NCBI GenBank assembly: GCA_963769665.1
Contig: CAVYMQ010000003.1
Location: 1,364,001-1,428,000 of the forward strand
From: JACCTU01 sp963769665
Lineage (GTDB): Bacteria > Actinomycetota > Thermoleophilia > Gaiellales > Gaiellaceae
DNA length: 64,000 bases
Reading direction: 5' to 3'
The first letter of the stretch is position 1; every line of letters starts with the position of its first letter. The notes below the pieces were generated by a model. It was given only the letters and a program-made list of their open reading frames with translations. It was not told the DNA's origin and made no database searches. The position numbers and the translations under genes are program-made. Below are positions 56,406 to 64,000 of the stretch, one piece after another.

Positions 56406-58313
56406 TTGTCCGCTGACACCCCCGTCCCAAGCGACATCGAGCTTCCCGGCTATCGGGTCGAGGAGCTGATCGGTCATGGCGGGATGGGCGTCGTGTACCT
56501 CGCGTTCGACCTTCGGCTGAAGCGGCGGGTGGCACTGAAGTTGATGACGCCCGACCTTGCGATCGACGAGCGCTTCCGCGAGCGCTTCGCGCGCGAGTCT
56601 GAGCTCGTGATGTCGCTCGAGCATCCGAACGTGGTCCCGATCCACGACGCAGGCGAGCTCGACGGGCAGCTGTACCTCGCGATGCGGTACGTCGAGGGAA
56701 CCGACCTCAGGGCGTTGCTTCGTGCGGAAGGCGCGCTCGCGCCGACGCGCGCCGTCTCGATCGTGCGTCAGGTCGCCCATGCGTTGGACGCCGCCCATGC
56801 GCGGGGCCTCGTCCATCGCGACGTCAAGCCGTCGAACGTGTTGCTCGACCAGGGCGAGCACGTCTACCTCGCGGACTTCGGACTGACGCGGCGCGTCACG
56901 GATGACGGCGCGAGGCTCGGCGACGCTCGCTCCGTGGGAACGCCGGCTTACCTCGCACCCGAGCAGATCGAGGGGCGACCGGTGGACGGGCGCTCCGACG
57001 TGTACTCGCTCGGCTGCCTGCTCTACGAGTGCCTGACGGGCGAGCCGCCGTTCGTCGGACCTTCGCGGTTGGCGGTGGCGTGGGCACACCTGGAGGAGGA
57101 TCCGCCGAGCGTCAGCGCGCGGAATCGCCGCCTTCCGCAGGCGCTCGACGCCGTGATCCAGAAGGCGATGGCGAAGGAGCCCGATGAGCGGTACGGGACG
57201 TGCGGCGAGCTCGTCGCTGCGGCCGAGGCCGCACTCGGAATCGACCGGCCGCGGCGACGTGCGCTTCTGGCGGTCATGGCGGCCGCCGTCGCGATCGCAG
57301 CGGTCGCAATCGCGGCCTTCGCGGTGACGGCAATCAGCAGCCCCACCGACGATGCGACGGGAGCGGCGCCCCCGCCTGATCCGGAGCGGCTCGTCCGGAT
57401 CGACCCGGCGACGAACCGCGTCTCGGCCGAGATCGACGTCGGCGGTGCGCCGACGGCAACCGCCGTCAGTGGGCAAACGGTCTGGGTGTACAACCGGCTC
57501 GACAAGACGGTCTCCGAGGTGGACGCGGCCGCGAACGGCGTTCGCCACACGACGAAGGTCTCGACCGAGCCTGCCGTCCTCGCGTACGGAACGGGTCCTG
57601 TCCTCGCCGCCGACGCCGCCGGCGCGTGGCTCGTCGGCTACGACTTCCGCCGCGATCGGCATCTGCTCACGCGCGTGCCTGTCGGCGGCGGCGGAGCGAA
57701 GGAGTACCGCCTCGGGATGGAACCCGTGGCCGTCGTCGTCGGGGATGGTGCGGTCTGGGTCCTCGCGCACCGCGGGAAGCGGAACGCCGCGCTTCGGATC
57801 GACGCTGCCAGCGGGCGCGTGCTCGCGAGTCTTCGCCTCCCCAACGACCTGCTTGCCTCCCGCGTCGACGGGCTCGCCGTCGGCAACGGCTACGTCTGGG
57901 TGACGAACCTGAACACGGCCAGGTTGTACCGCGTCGATCCAAAGACCGGAGACACGCTCGAGCAGGACTTCGGCTCGTACGCGACGCGGCCCGCGGTGGG
58001 GTACGGGTGGCTCTGGATGTGCATCGCGAGGACGACCAACCCGGCGATGTCGCGCGTGGACCCGCGAACGCTCCGGAACACCCTCGAGAGCGGAGCGCTC
58101 CCGGCCGAGGAGGGGCAGTACGCGGTCGGGCACGGCTCGGTCTGGCGGCACGATGTTCCGAGCGGGACGCTCATGCGCTTCGATCCACGGACGATCAAGC
58201 TGACGGGTCTCGTGCGACTCATGCCCAAGGGCGGCGGCGACGACGCGCACCTCTACGTGACCTCGATCGCCACCGGTGCAGGCGCCGTCTGGGTCACGCT
58301 CTCGCAGAGCTAG
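56406..58313 (+). CDS. Receptor-type Ser/Thr protein kinase with extracellular beta-propeller
   Basis: 635 aa from TTG 56406 (GAGGG 11 nt upstream); TTG 56382 is an alternative. Hanks kinase 15-275: glycine loop GHGGMGVVY (23-31), Lys45, HRD with Lys141 (VHRDVKPSN), DFG at 157-159, then GTPAYLAPEQ. A membrane helix at 286-310 is followed by an outside domain with PQQ/NHL-like repeats (RIDPATNRVSAEIDVGGAP, WVTNLNTARLYRVDPKTGDT), about six to seven blades. Actinobacterial PknD has the same plan. The kinase would phosphorylate targets in response to an outside signal; the SARP next door is a plausible one. Ligand unknown. Confidence 0.92.
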   Translation: MSADTPVPSDIELPGYRVEELIGHGGMGVVYLAFDLRLKRRVALKLMTPDLAIDERFRERFARESELVMSLEHPNVVPIHDAGELDGQLYLAMRYVEGTDLRALLRAEGALAPTRAVSIVRQVAHALDAAHARGLVHRDVKPSNVLLDQGEHVYLADFGLTRRVTDDGARLGDARSVGTPAYLAPEQIEGRPVDGRSDVYSLGCLLYECLTGEPPFVGPSRLAVAWAHLEEDPPSVSARNRRLPQALDAVIQKAMAKEPDERYGTCGELVAAAEAALGIDRPRRRALLAVMAAAVAIAAVAIAAFAVTAISSPTDDATGAAPPPDPERLVRIDPATNRVSAEIDVGGAPTATAVSGQTVWVYNRLDKTVSEVDAAANGVRHTTKVSTEPAVLAYGTGPVLAADAAGAWLVGYDFRRDRHLLTRVPVGGGGAKEYRLGMEPVAVVVGDGAVWVLAHRGKRNAALRIDAASGRVLASLRLPNDLLASRVDGLAVGNGYVWVTNLNTARLYRVDPKTGDTLEQDFGSYATRPAVGYGWLWMCIARTTNPAMSRVDPRTLRNTLESGALPAEEGQYAVGHGSVWRHDVPSGTLMRFDPRTIKLTGLVRLMPKGGGDDAHLYVTSIATGAGAVWVTLSQS

Positions 58314-58346
58314 CTCAGCGCCCCCTCAGTCGTTCCTCAGTCGACC
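58314..58346. promoter_or_regulatory. Second triple CTCAG-N6 repeat, upstream of the cupin gene
   Basis: CTCAG at 58314, 58325 and 58336, again exactly 11 bp apart, beginning directly after the kinase stop and ending 38 nt before the cupin ATG. The downstream GACAACG also occurs downstream of the first copy, at a similar distance (28 versus 33 nt from the third repeat). Confidence 0.7.
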
Positions 58347-58383
58347 CGGAGAGGCTCCGCCGAGACAACGAAGGAGGCGCGAC

Positions 58384-58872
58384 ATGAGGCGTACGCAGAA
58401 GGCTGTGCTCGGGGCAATGGTCCTTCTCCCGGTGTTGGCCGGCATCGCGTTGGCGACGCCCGGGATCGGGATCATCGGCGCCCCCGTGCACGCCCGCGGA
58501 ACGCACGCCGAACTGCTGAACGTGCACAGCAAGGCAGGCGTCAAGCTTCAAACGAAGTCGCCTGTCGACTTCGTGACGCAGCAGATCACGATCGCACCGG
58601 GTGGGTCGACGGGCTGGCACAGCCACCCCGGCCCTGTGCTGGTGACGATCAAGAGCGGTGCGCTGACGCTCGTCTACGCCAACGACGCTGCCTGCGAGGG
58701 GCGGACGTACACCGTTGGTCAGAGCTTCGTCGACCGCGGTGACGAGATTGTCCACACCGCCTTCAATCGGGGCAACGTGAACCTCGAGCTCTGGGCGACC
58801 TACCTGGTACCGGGCGAGCCGGGCACGCCTGCGCGGATCGACGCGGCCGACCCAGGCATCTGCCAGCCGTAG
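58384..58872 (+). CDS. Secreted cupin-domain protein
   Basis: 162 aa from ATG 58384 with AAGGAGG. A signal peptide (AVLGAMVLLPVLAGIALA, cleavage near 25) and a single cupin barrel with WHSHPGPVLVTIKSGALTLV near 80-99: His ligands HSH and the second-motif His in GDEIVHTAFNRG. Two Cys at 103 and 160 may link. Exported cupins bind a metal and small ligands; enzyme role unproven. Its own triple repeat makes it the probable target of the SARP regulator. A long hairpin follows 11 nt after the stop. Confidence 0.85.
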   Translation: MRRTQKAVLGAMVLLPVLAGIALATPGIGIIGAPVHARGTHAELLNVHSKAGVKLQTKSPVDFVTQQITIAPGGSTGWHSHPGPVLVTIKSGALTLVYANDAACEGRTYTVGQSFVDRGDEIVHTAFNRGNVNLELWATYLVPGEPGTPARIDAADPGICQP

Positions 58873-58883
58873 AGAGACGCGGC

Positions 58884-58920
58884 GATGATCACCGGCGGCG
58901 GTGAGCCGCCGGTGATCATC
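58884..58920. terminator. Perfect 16-bp hairpin between the cupin and LAL genes
   Basis: Arms 58884-58899 and 58905-58920 are exact inverted repeats (GATGATCACCGGCGGC and its complement) with a 5-nt loop. Stable enough for a terminator, but without a T run; it may also be a protein-binding operator ahead of the LAL gene, whose start is 97 nt downstream. Confidence 0.55.
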
Positions 58921-59016
58921 CGTGCCATTCGTCGGGGACAGGTCGATCCGCTCGGGTTAGCGTGCGCCAAGCGGCGGCGTAGCCAGCACGCCCTCGCCGT
59001 AGCATCATTCGCGGAG

Positions 59017-61764
59017 GTGGAGACGAGCACCTCCGCGATCGTCGGCCGCGACGCCGAACTCGAGCAGGTCGAGGCATTCCTCAACCGGCCGCTGCCTGGG
59101 GCGTTGCTGCTCGAGGGCGAGGCTGGAATCGGCAAGACAACGGTTTGGGACGCCGCAGCGGAGGCCGCGAAAGCTCGCGGGTTTCGCGTCCTCAGGACAC
59201 GCCCCGCTGAGGCCGAGGCCGTCCTGGCGCTGGCGGGCGTCGCCGACCTTCTGGCAGGCGTTCGCGAGGAGGCGCTCTCCGAGCTTCCCCCACCGCAGCG
59301 GCGCGCACTCGAGGTCGCGCTCCTCCTCGAGGATGCGGGCGGGAAGCCACCCGACCAGCGGGCCGTTGCGACGGCGTTCTTCGCAGCGGTCCAAGTCTTG
59401 GCGCGCGACTGGCCCGTCGCGATCGCAGTCGATGACGTGCAATGGCTCGACGCGCCCTCGCGGGCGACCCTCGCTTACGCGGCTCGCCGCCTCCGAGACC
59501 AACCGCTGATGTTCATCGTTGCGCGGCGCGTCGAGGCGGGGAAGCAGGCTACCGAGGTCGAGGACGCGGTCGACGAACACCTCGTCCACCGCATTCCGCT
59601 CGGCGCGCTCAGCCTCGGCGCGTTGCATCGCCTGCTGCAGGAACGCCGCGGCGAGCCGCTCCCGCGGCCTCTGCTCCGACGAATTCACGAGCTCTCCGGA
59701 GGAAACCCGTTCTATGCGATCGAGCTCGAGCGCTCCTCTGCCGGCGCCGACGAGTTGCCACCGACTCTCGAGCACCTGGTTCAAGGGCGCCTGAAGTCGT
59801 TGCCGGACGCGACGCGGCGTGTCCTCGCCGTTGCCGCCGCGCTGGCACAGCCGTCCGTCACGTTGGTCGGCCTCGCAATCGACGGCGACGTCTTGCATGC
59901 ACTCACGGCGGCTGTGGAGGCGAAAGTCGTCGCGCTCGAGGATGGCGCGATCCGCTTTGCGCATCCGCTGCTCGCATCAGGTGCGTACGCAGGCGCCGGC
60001 CCCGCCGATCAGCGGGAACTTCACGCTCGTCTCGGGCGCGCACTCCCCAACCCAGAGGAACGCGCACGCCATCTCGCGCTCGCTACGGCAGAGCCCGACG
60101 ACGACGTCGCCGCCGCGCTCGACGAGGCAGCGGCCCGTGCGGCGGCACGTGGCGCCCCGGCCGCCGCGGCGGAGCTCAGTGAGCGGGCCGCGACGCTTAC
60201 AACGTCGGAGCGTGCGGCGGATGAACGACGCCGCCGCTCCGACGCCGCCTACTTCCACTTCGAGTCTGGTGACGGCAGACGCGCTCGAGCGCTGCTCGAG
60301 CAGCTTGTTGCCGAGCTCGAGGGCGGGGGAGAGCGGGCGCTCGTGCTCACACGCCTCGCGCTTGTCCGCTCCTACGACGACGACATTGCGGCTGCCGTTG
60401 AGCTCTTTCTGAAGGCAGCAGCTGAGGCTGGAGACGACGCACTCGCGCGCGCTCGAGCGCTCGAGGGAGCAGCCGGCAATCTGTTTAGAAGCAGGCAGCG
60501 GTTCGCAGAGGCAGTCGATTACGCCAAGGAGGCAGCCGACCTTGCCCGAGCCGCCGGAGACGACGCGTTGCTGGGTCGTGCGCTCGGTACGCAACTCATC
60601 GCCGAGGTGACGCTGGGGCGGGAAGCGGCTGCAGTGACTCTCGAGCAGGCGCTCGCGTACGAGGAGTCAGCCACTGAGGCGCTCGAAGGAGAGCGGGTGA
60701 TGGGTCGGCCGAAGCTGGCCGCGACGGTCTTCCGCATGTGGCGTGAGGAGCTCGAGCAGGCGACGCGCGACTATGGGGAGCTGGCCGACCGTTGCCGCGC
60801 GATCGGTGACGAGTCGTCGCTTCCGTACGTGCTCGTGCTGCTCGCGCAGGCGGAGTGCTACAGCGCGAACTTCGCGCAGGCGGCAGGCCATCTCGACGAG
60901 GCCCTCGAGCTCGCCGAGCAGGCGGGGCAGGAGACGCTTGCGGCCTACGCGCTCGCCGTGGGCGCGCTCGTCGATGCGCACAGGGGTCGCGAGGGTCACG
61001 CCCGTGCGGCGGGAGAACGGGCGCTCGAGCTTGCGGAGCGAACGCGCGGCGCACCAGCGCTCCAGTTCGCGACGACTGCCCTCGGGCTCCTGGAGCTCTC
61101 CCTTGGGCGACCCGACGCGGCTGCCGCTCGGCTGGATCCGCTCGTAGCCTCCGCTCGTGCCGAGGAGATGCGCGAGCCCGGGCTGACGCGCTTCGCGATC
61201 GACGATGTGGAGGCGCTGATCGAGCTCGGTCGCCTGGAAGACGCGGAGACGCTCCTCGACTGGTGCGAAGAGAGTGCCGAACGACTCGGGAGGAAGGGCG
61301 CGCTCGGGAACGTCCTCCGCTGCCGCGCTCTGCTTGTGGCCGCGCGCGGCGGCGATCCGCTGCCGACGTTCGAGGGTGCGCTCGCGCAGCACGAGCGCTC
61401 GTTGCTTCCGTTCGATCGGGCGCGAACGTTGCTTGCGTACGGCGGCGCCCTACGGCGCTCGAAGCGCAAGCGGGCCGCCCGCGAGGCGCTCGTGCAGGCG
61501 CTCGCCGAGTTCGAGCGTCTGGAGGGTGCGGTCTTCGCAGAGCGTGCGCGGGAGGAGATCGCGCGGATCAGCGGCCGAACAGCCGGGCACGACGAGTTGA
61601 CTCCCACGGAGCGCCGCGTTGCGCAGCTCGTCGCCGAAGGCCGGACGAATCGCGAAGTAGCCGCTGCGCTGTTTCTCTCCACGAAGACGATCGAGTTCCA
61701 TCTGCGGAACGTCTTCCGCAAGCTGGGCATTCGCTCTCGCTCCGAGCTCGCGCGGAGGCTCTAG
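59017..61764 (+). CDS. LAL-type LuxR-family regulator
   Basis: 915 aa from GTG 59017 (GCGGAG before it); a longer frame would begin inside the hairpin. STAND ATPase: VGRDAELEQVEAFL, Walker A LEGEAGIGKTTVWD near 31-44, Walker B AIAVDDVQWLDAPS near 139-152. Long helical repeat region, then LuxR HTH in the last 60 residues: LTPTERRVAQLVAEGRTNRE, VAAALFLSTKTIEFHLRNV and FRKLGIRSRSELARRL. Differs from the MalT-like gene at 36182 in its ATPase. May regulate the gene at 61860 just downstream. Confidence 0.9.
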   Translation: METSTSAIVGRDAELEQVEAFLNRPLPGALLLEGEAGIGKTTVWDAAAEAAKARGFRVLRTRPAEAEAVLALAGVADLLAGVREEALSELPPPQRRALEVALLLEDAGGKPPDQRAVATAFFAAVQVLARDWPVAIAVDDVQWLDAPSRATLAYAARRLRDQPLMFIVARRVEAGKQATEVEDAVDEHLVHRIPLGALSLGALHRLLQERRGEPLPRPLLRRIHELSGGNPFYAIELERSSAGADELPPTLEHLVQGRLKSLPDATRRVLAVAAALAQPSVTLVGLAIDGDVLHALTAAVEAKVVALEDGAIRFAHPLLASGAYAGAGPADQRELHARLGRALPNPEERARHLALATAEPDDDVAAALDEAAARAAARGAPAAAAELSERAATLTTSERAADERRRRSDAAYFHFESGDGRRARALLEQLVAELEGGGERALVLTRLALVRSYDDDIAAAVELFLKAAAEAGDDALARARALEGAAGNLFRSRQRFAEAVDYAKEAADLARAAGDDALLGRALGTQLIAEVTLGREAAAVTLEQALAYEESATEALEGERVMGRPKLAATVFRMWREELEQATRDYGELADRCRAIGDESSLPYVLVLLAQAECYSANFAQAAGHLDEALELAEQAGQETLAAYALAVGALVDAHRGREGHARAAGERALELAERTRGAPALQFATTALGLLELSLGRPDAAAARLDPLVASARAEEMREPGLTRFAIDDVEALIELGRLEDAETLLDWCEESAERLGRKGALGNVLRCRALLVAARGGDPLPTFEGALAQHERSLLPFDRARTLLAYGGALRRSKRKRAAREALVQALAEFERLEGAVFAERAREEIARISGRTAGHDELTPTERRVAQLVAEGRTNREVAAALFLSTKTIEFHLRNVFRKLGIRSRSELARRL

Positions 61765-61859
61765 GGAGGGGTCGGCCAAAGCCCAGGGTTTTCATCGTTT
61801 CCGTTCGGGCCGCTGTGTTGCACGTTAGGAGGCGTCAACACACAGACCGGGAGGTCACG

Positions 61860-62201
61860 ATGAAGAAGCGCACGATCACCACACTCGCAGCCGCCGCTGC
61901 TGCGCTCGCCCTTGCCGTTCCTGCGTCTGCGGATCCGCCGCAGGGCCACAGGGCTCCGGCGCAGGCAGTGCAGCCGGACGGCTACCAGCCGCAGCTGAAC
62001 ACGAGCTCCGGCTCGGCCTCGCACCCGGACAACGGCACGCGCTCGGCCCCCCAAGGATCGCTGTCGGTTTCGACCGAGACGTCCTCGCGCGGCGGTTTCG
62101 ACTGGAGCGTCGCCGGTGCGGCCACCGGTGTGATCCTGTCCTTGCTCGGGGCGGCCGGCTTCGTCGCCGTCCGCGGCCGGCGTCGCCTCGCGGCGTCGTA
62201 G
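61860..62201 (+). CDS. Secreted protein with C-terminal membrane anchor, unknown function
   Basis: 113 aa. Signal peptide 1-24 (TTLAAAAAALALAVPASA), a Pro/Ser/Gln-rich middle (about 25-75), a C-terminal helix (about 84-104: GAATGVILSLLGAAGFVAV) and a basic end RGRRRLAAS. The arrangement looks like a cell-surface protein kept by its tail. Ribosome-binding site GGGAGG. A 7-bp inverted repeat is in front (61814-61842). No family recognised. Confidence 0.75.
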   Translation: MKKRTITTLAAAAAALALAVPASADPPQGHRAPAQAVQPDGYQPQLNTSSGSASHPDNGTRSAPQGSLSVSTETSSRGGFDWSVAGAATGVILSLLGAAGFVAVRGRRRLAAS

Positions 62202-62210
62202 CGGGAGCAC

Positions 62211-62465
62211 GTGCCGACGTTCCTCGTCGAGCTGTACGTGCCGCGGCCGGGCGCCGCGCGGCTCTCGGAAGCCGCGCGGCGCCTCCGCGTCGTGGCCGCC
62301 GAGCTGCGGAGCGAAGGTGTGTGGGTCGAGTACCTGCGCTCGCTCGCCGTACCAGGCGACGAGCTCTGCTTTCACCTCGTGGAGAGCTCCTCAACCGATG
62401 CCGTCGCCGAGCTCAGCCGCCGAGCGGCGCTCTCTGGCGTCCGGATCGTCGAGGCTCTCGGCTAG
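62211..62465 (+). CDS. DUF4242-like small protein
   Basis: 84 aa from GTG 62211. Ferredoxin-like beta-alpha-beta plan: MPTFLVELYVPRPGAARL, a helix SEAARRLRVVAAELRSEGVW, and the strand DELCFHLVESSSTDAVAELS. Resembles DUF4242 nickel-binding/monooxygenase-like proteins with VxxxxxRxxPG. Starts 10 nt after the surface protein gene, so co-transcribed. Function unknown. Confidence 0.7.
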   Translation: MPTFLVELYVPRPGAARLSEAARRLRVVAAELRSEGVWVEYLRSLAVPGDELCFHLVESSSTDAVAELSRRAALSGVRIVEALG

Positions 62466-62469
62466 GTCG

Positions 62470-62844
62470 TCAGTCGACGTCGGGGTACGTGTCGATGCCG
62501 CCCTGCTGGGGCGGTGCGCCGACGATGAAGAGCATGGCCTCGTCGGCCCCGTCGTTGCGGATCTGCAGCGGCGTGCCCGGCTGGACGACGACGACCGAGC
62601 CGGGTGAGAGATCGACGCGCTCCGGCGGGTCGCCGAGGAACATCGACGGCGTGCCGGCGACGATCACGAACGTCTCCTCCTGGACGTGGTCGGCGTGGCG
62701 CTTCCCGCGCGAGCCGGATGGATAGCGCCAGAGGTTTGCGCGCGCCTGCGTCATCGAGTCCGAAAAGCGTGCGACGCGCCTGCCCGAGCCGTCGTCGCGC
62801 TCCTGCCAGTCGTTCGTGTCGGGCGAGAAGACGCTGTAGCTCAT
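62470..62844 (-). CDS. Cupin-domain protein
   Basis: 124 aa from ATG 62844. Cytosolic single cupin: RGKRHADHVQEETFVIVAGT near 47-66 with His and Glu ligands, and PGSVVVVQPGTPLQIRND near 79-96. The second-motif His of classical cupins is replaced (PGTPLQIRN), so metal binding may be incomplete. Stop lies 4 nt from the end of the DUF4242-like gene. Divergent from the next membrane protein across 25 bp. Confidence 0.8.
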   Translation of the reverse strand: MSYSVFSPDTNDWQERDDGSGRRVARFSDSMTQARANLWRYPSGSRGKRHADHVQEETFVIVAGTPSMFLGDPPERVDLSPGSVVVVQPGTPLQIRNDGADEAMLFIVGAPPQQGGIDTYPDVD

Positions 62845-62868
62845 GGCGGCACGGTAGCGTCCCGCACC

Positions 62869-63525
62869 GTGCCGCCGCCGCTGCCGCCGCCGCTCCCGCC
62901 CGCCGAGCGCACCGTCGGCCAGCTCGTCGCCGAGTCGATGCGGCTCTACGGACGGCGCTTCTGGCCTTCGCTCGCACTCGGGGTCCCGCCGTCGATCTTG
63001 AACCTGCTCGCGCGCACACTCGGCGACACAGCGTTGCTCGTGGTCGTGCCCGTGGCGGGCGGCTTGCTCCTCAGCGCGTCGTACCTCGGAGCGGTGGCGC
63101 TCGCCGCAGAGCGGCCGGTTCGCGTGTGGCAGCCGCTCCTCGGCGGGCTGCTCGTCTTCCTGCCGTTTCCGTTCCTCGTCGCCTTCTTCATCCTGCCCGG
63201 GCTCGCCTGGCTCGCGGCGCTCGGTCTGATCGTCCCGGTCCTTGCCTTGGAGGGAGTCGGGTTCGGGTTCGCGTTCCTGCGCGCCTACAGGCTCGCCCGC
63301 GCCGACTTCGTCCACGCGCTCGGGTCGCTGGCCACGCTCGCGATCCTGGTCTTCCTCACGCAGAGCGGCCTGTTCTTCCTTCTTCGCGGCACGAGCGACC
63401 AGACGCTGGCGATCGCGTCCTTCGTCGCGAGCCTCGTGGTCTCGCCGCTCCTCTTCCTCGGCGCCGCCCTCCTGTACTTCGACCAGGAAGCGCGCGACAA
63501 TGCGAGGCGTGTACCACGGCGGTAG
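62869..63525 (+). CDS. Integral membrane protein of unknown function
   Basis: 218 aa from GTG 62869, after a Pro-rich start (PPPLPPPLPP). Five or six helices: near 32-52, 55-80, 90-115, 115-140, 155-175 and 180-203. An amphipathic helix (AESMRLYGRRFWPSLALG) precedes the first, as in glycerophosphoryl-diester-phosphodiesterase-type membrane domains. No family certain. Overlaps the next gene by 26 nt. Confidence 0.75.
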   Translation: MPPPLPPPLPPAERTVGQLVAESMRLYGRRFWPSLALGVPPSILNLLARTLGDTALLVVVPVAGGLLLSASYLGAVALAAERPVRVWQPLLGGLLVFLPFPFLVAFFILPGLAWLAALGLIVPVLALEGVGFGFAFLRAYRLARADFVHALGSLATLAILVFLTQSGLFFLLRGTSDQTLAIASFVASLVVSPLLFLGAALLYFDQEARDNARRVPRR

Positions 63526-64000
63526 CCGAGACCTGCAGGACCGGTTCGACACGCGCCGGCTCGCGGACCGAATCGAGGAGCGAATCGTCCACGAGTCGAT
63601 CGACGAGGGCGACCGAGCATTCATCGAGGCGCGCGACATGTTCTTCCTCGCGACCGCGGACGCCGACGGGAAGCCGCAGTGCTCGTACAAGGGCGGCGAG
63701 CCCGGCTTCGTGCGAGTGCTGGACGAGAAGACGATCGCGTTCCCGAGCTACGACGGGAACGGCATGTACCTGTCGATGGGGAACGCGCTCGTGAACGCGA
63801 ACGTTGGCTTGCTCTTCATCGACTTCGAGGGTCGGAAGCGGCTGCGCCTGAACGGCGTCGCCTCGGTCGACCTCGAGGACCCGCTCCGCGCCGACTGGCC
63901 GGAGGCGCAGTTCGTGATGCGGGTGCGGGCGACGGAGGTCTTCCCGAACTGCCCGCGCTACATCCACGAGTACCGCCTCGTGAAGCGCTCCCGCTTCGTG
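63500..64000 (+). CDS. Pyridoxamine 5'-phosphate oxidase family protein, cut by the right edge
   Basis: 167 codons visible from ATG 63500. MRGVYHGGSRDLQDRFDTRR is followed by the FMN-binding split barrel: MFFLATADADGKPQCSYKGG, PGFVRVLDEKTIAFPSYDGN, MGNALVNANVGLLFIDFEG and KRLRLNGVASV. Members reduce or bind flavin or F420 and related compounds; the PCSYKGG-like phrase and PNCPRYIHEY are typical of the bacterial PPOX group of unknown substrate. Starts inside the previous gene, so part of the same transcript. Confidence 0.85.
   Translation, partial: MRGVYHGGSRDLQDRFDTRRLADRIEERIVHESIDEGDRAFIEARDMFFLATADADGKPQCSYKGGEPGFVRVLDEKTIAFPSYDGNGMYLSMGNALVNANVGLLFIDFEGRKRLRLNGVASVDLEDPLRADWPEAQFVMRVRATEVFPNCPRYIHEYRLVKRSRFV

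Noticed and set aside
58885..59016. Longer N-terminus for the LAL regulator starting inside the hairpin
   Set aside because: The extra residues are the translation of the inverted repeat and a basic stretch; GTG 59017 begins directly before the conserved VGRDAEL part.
1..64000. CRISPR arrays, tRNA or rRNA genes, insertion sequences, attachment sites, phage genes
   Set aside because: No regularly spaced long repeats, no cloverleaf or rRNA-like stretch, no transposase or integrase found. The holin-type domain at 28872 is fused to a phosphatase and is not evidence of a prophage.

Overview
The window is high-GC, densely packed bacterial chromosome with many 1-4 nt gene overlaps, GTG and TTG starts and many leaderless-looking starts. 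A dnaK-grpE-dnaJ-hspR-clpB operon, inositol-1-phosphate synthase, CDP-alcohol phosphatidyltransferases, SARP- and LAL-type regulators and a receptor-type Ser/Thr kinase all point to an actinobacterium. The gene mix (cyclic-diphosphoglycerate-synthetase-like protein beside carbamate kinase, DUF6325, DUF7144, DUF4239) suggests a deep-branching lineage such as Thermoleophilia, which is inference. I see no rRNA, tRNA, CRISPR array, phage or insertion sequence.

Layout. 0-8.4 kb: a carbamate kinase / cDPG-synthetase-like operon, two peptidases, yjbQ, an ABC exporter and an RNA methyltransferase. 8.4-15.6 kb (minus strand): an inositol-lipid block with a CDP-alcohol phosphatidyltransferase, a large secreted protein, ino1, a glycosyltransferase-PHP fusion, a degenerate uracil-DNA-glycosylase-like protein and a presenilin-like membrane protein. 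Two copies of one long palindrome stand in front of the phosphatidyltransferase and ino1. 15.8-24.3 kb: seven minus-strand genes with 0-5 nt spacers (pepD, unknown, dcu-like, MFS, thrE-like, class II amidotransferase, phospholipase D), evidently one operon. 24.3-41.7 kb: an envelope/stress region with a sulfatase, its formylglycine-generating enzyme, SHOCT and DUF6325 proteins, a holin-phosphatase fusion, DUF4239, a potassium channel, NfeD-like and UPF0104-like proteins, and a MalT-like LuxR regulator. 41.7-47.9 kb: a second phosphatidyltransferase with a PAP2 enzyme, moaA, csbD, pepT and two EamA transporters. 47.9-54.2 kb: the chaperone operon. 54.2-62.5 kb: a signalling cluster with a SARP regulator carrying Usp-like domains, a Ser/Thr kinase with an extracellular propeller, a secreted cupin and a LAL regulator. 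62.5-64 kb: cupin, membrane protein and a pyridoxamine-oxidase-like protein cut by the edge.

The strongest unexplained signals are three sets of repeated regulatory DNA. (1) A 17-bp palindrome TCACYC-N5-GGGTGA occurs ten times between 24.26 and 41.73 kb, at the 5' side of genes, twice around the MalT-like regulator gene; it looks like one local regulon. (2) ATYGCA-N4-TGCTATATAGCA-N4-TGCGAT precedes only ino1 and the phosphatidyltransferase, and its core can be an extended -10. (3) Triple CTCAG repeats at exact 11-bp spacing lie between the SARP gene and the kinase, and again before the cupin gene, as expected for SARP operators. All three were found by eye and need a genome-wide motif count.
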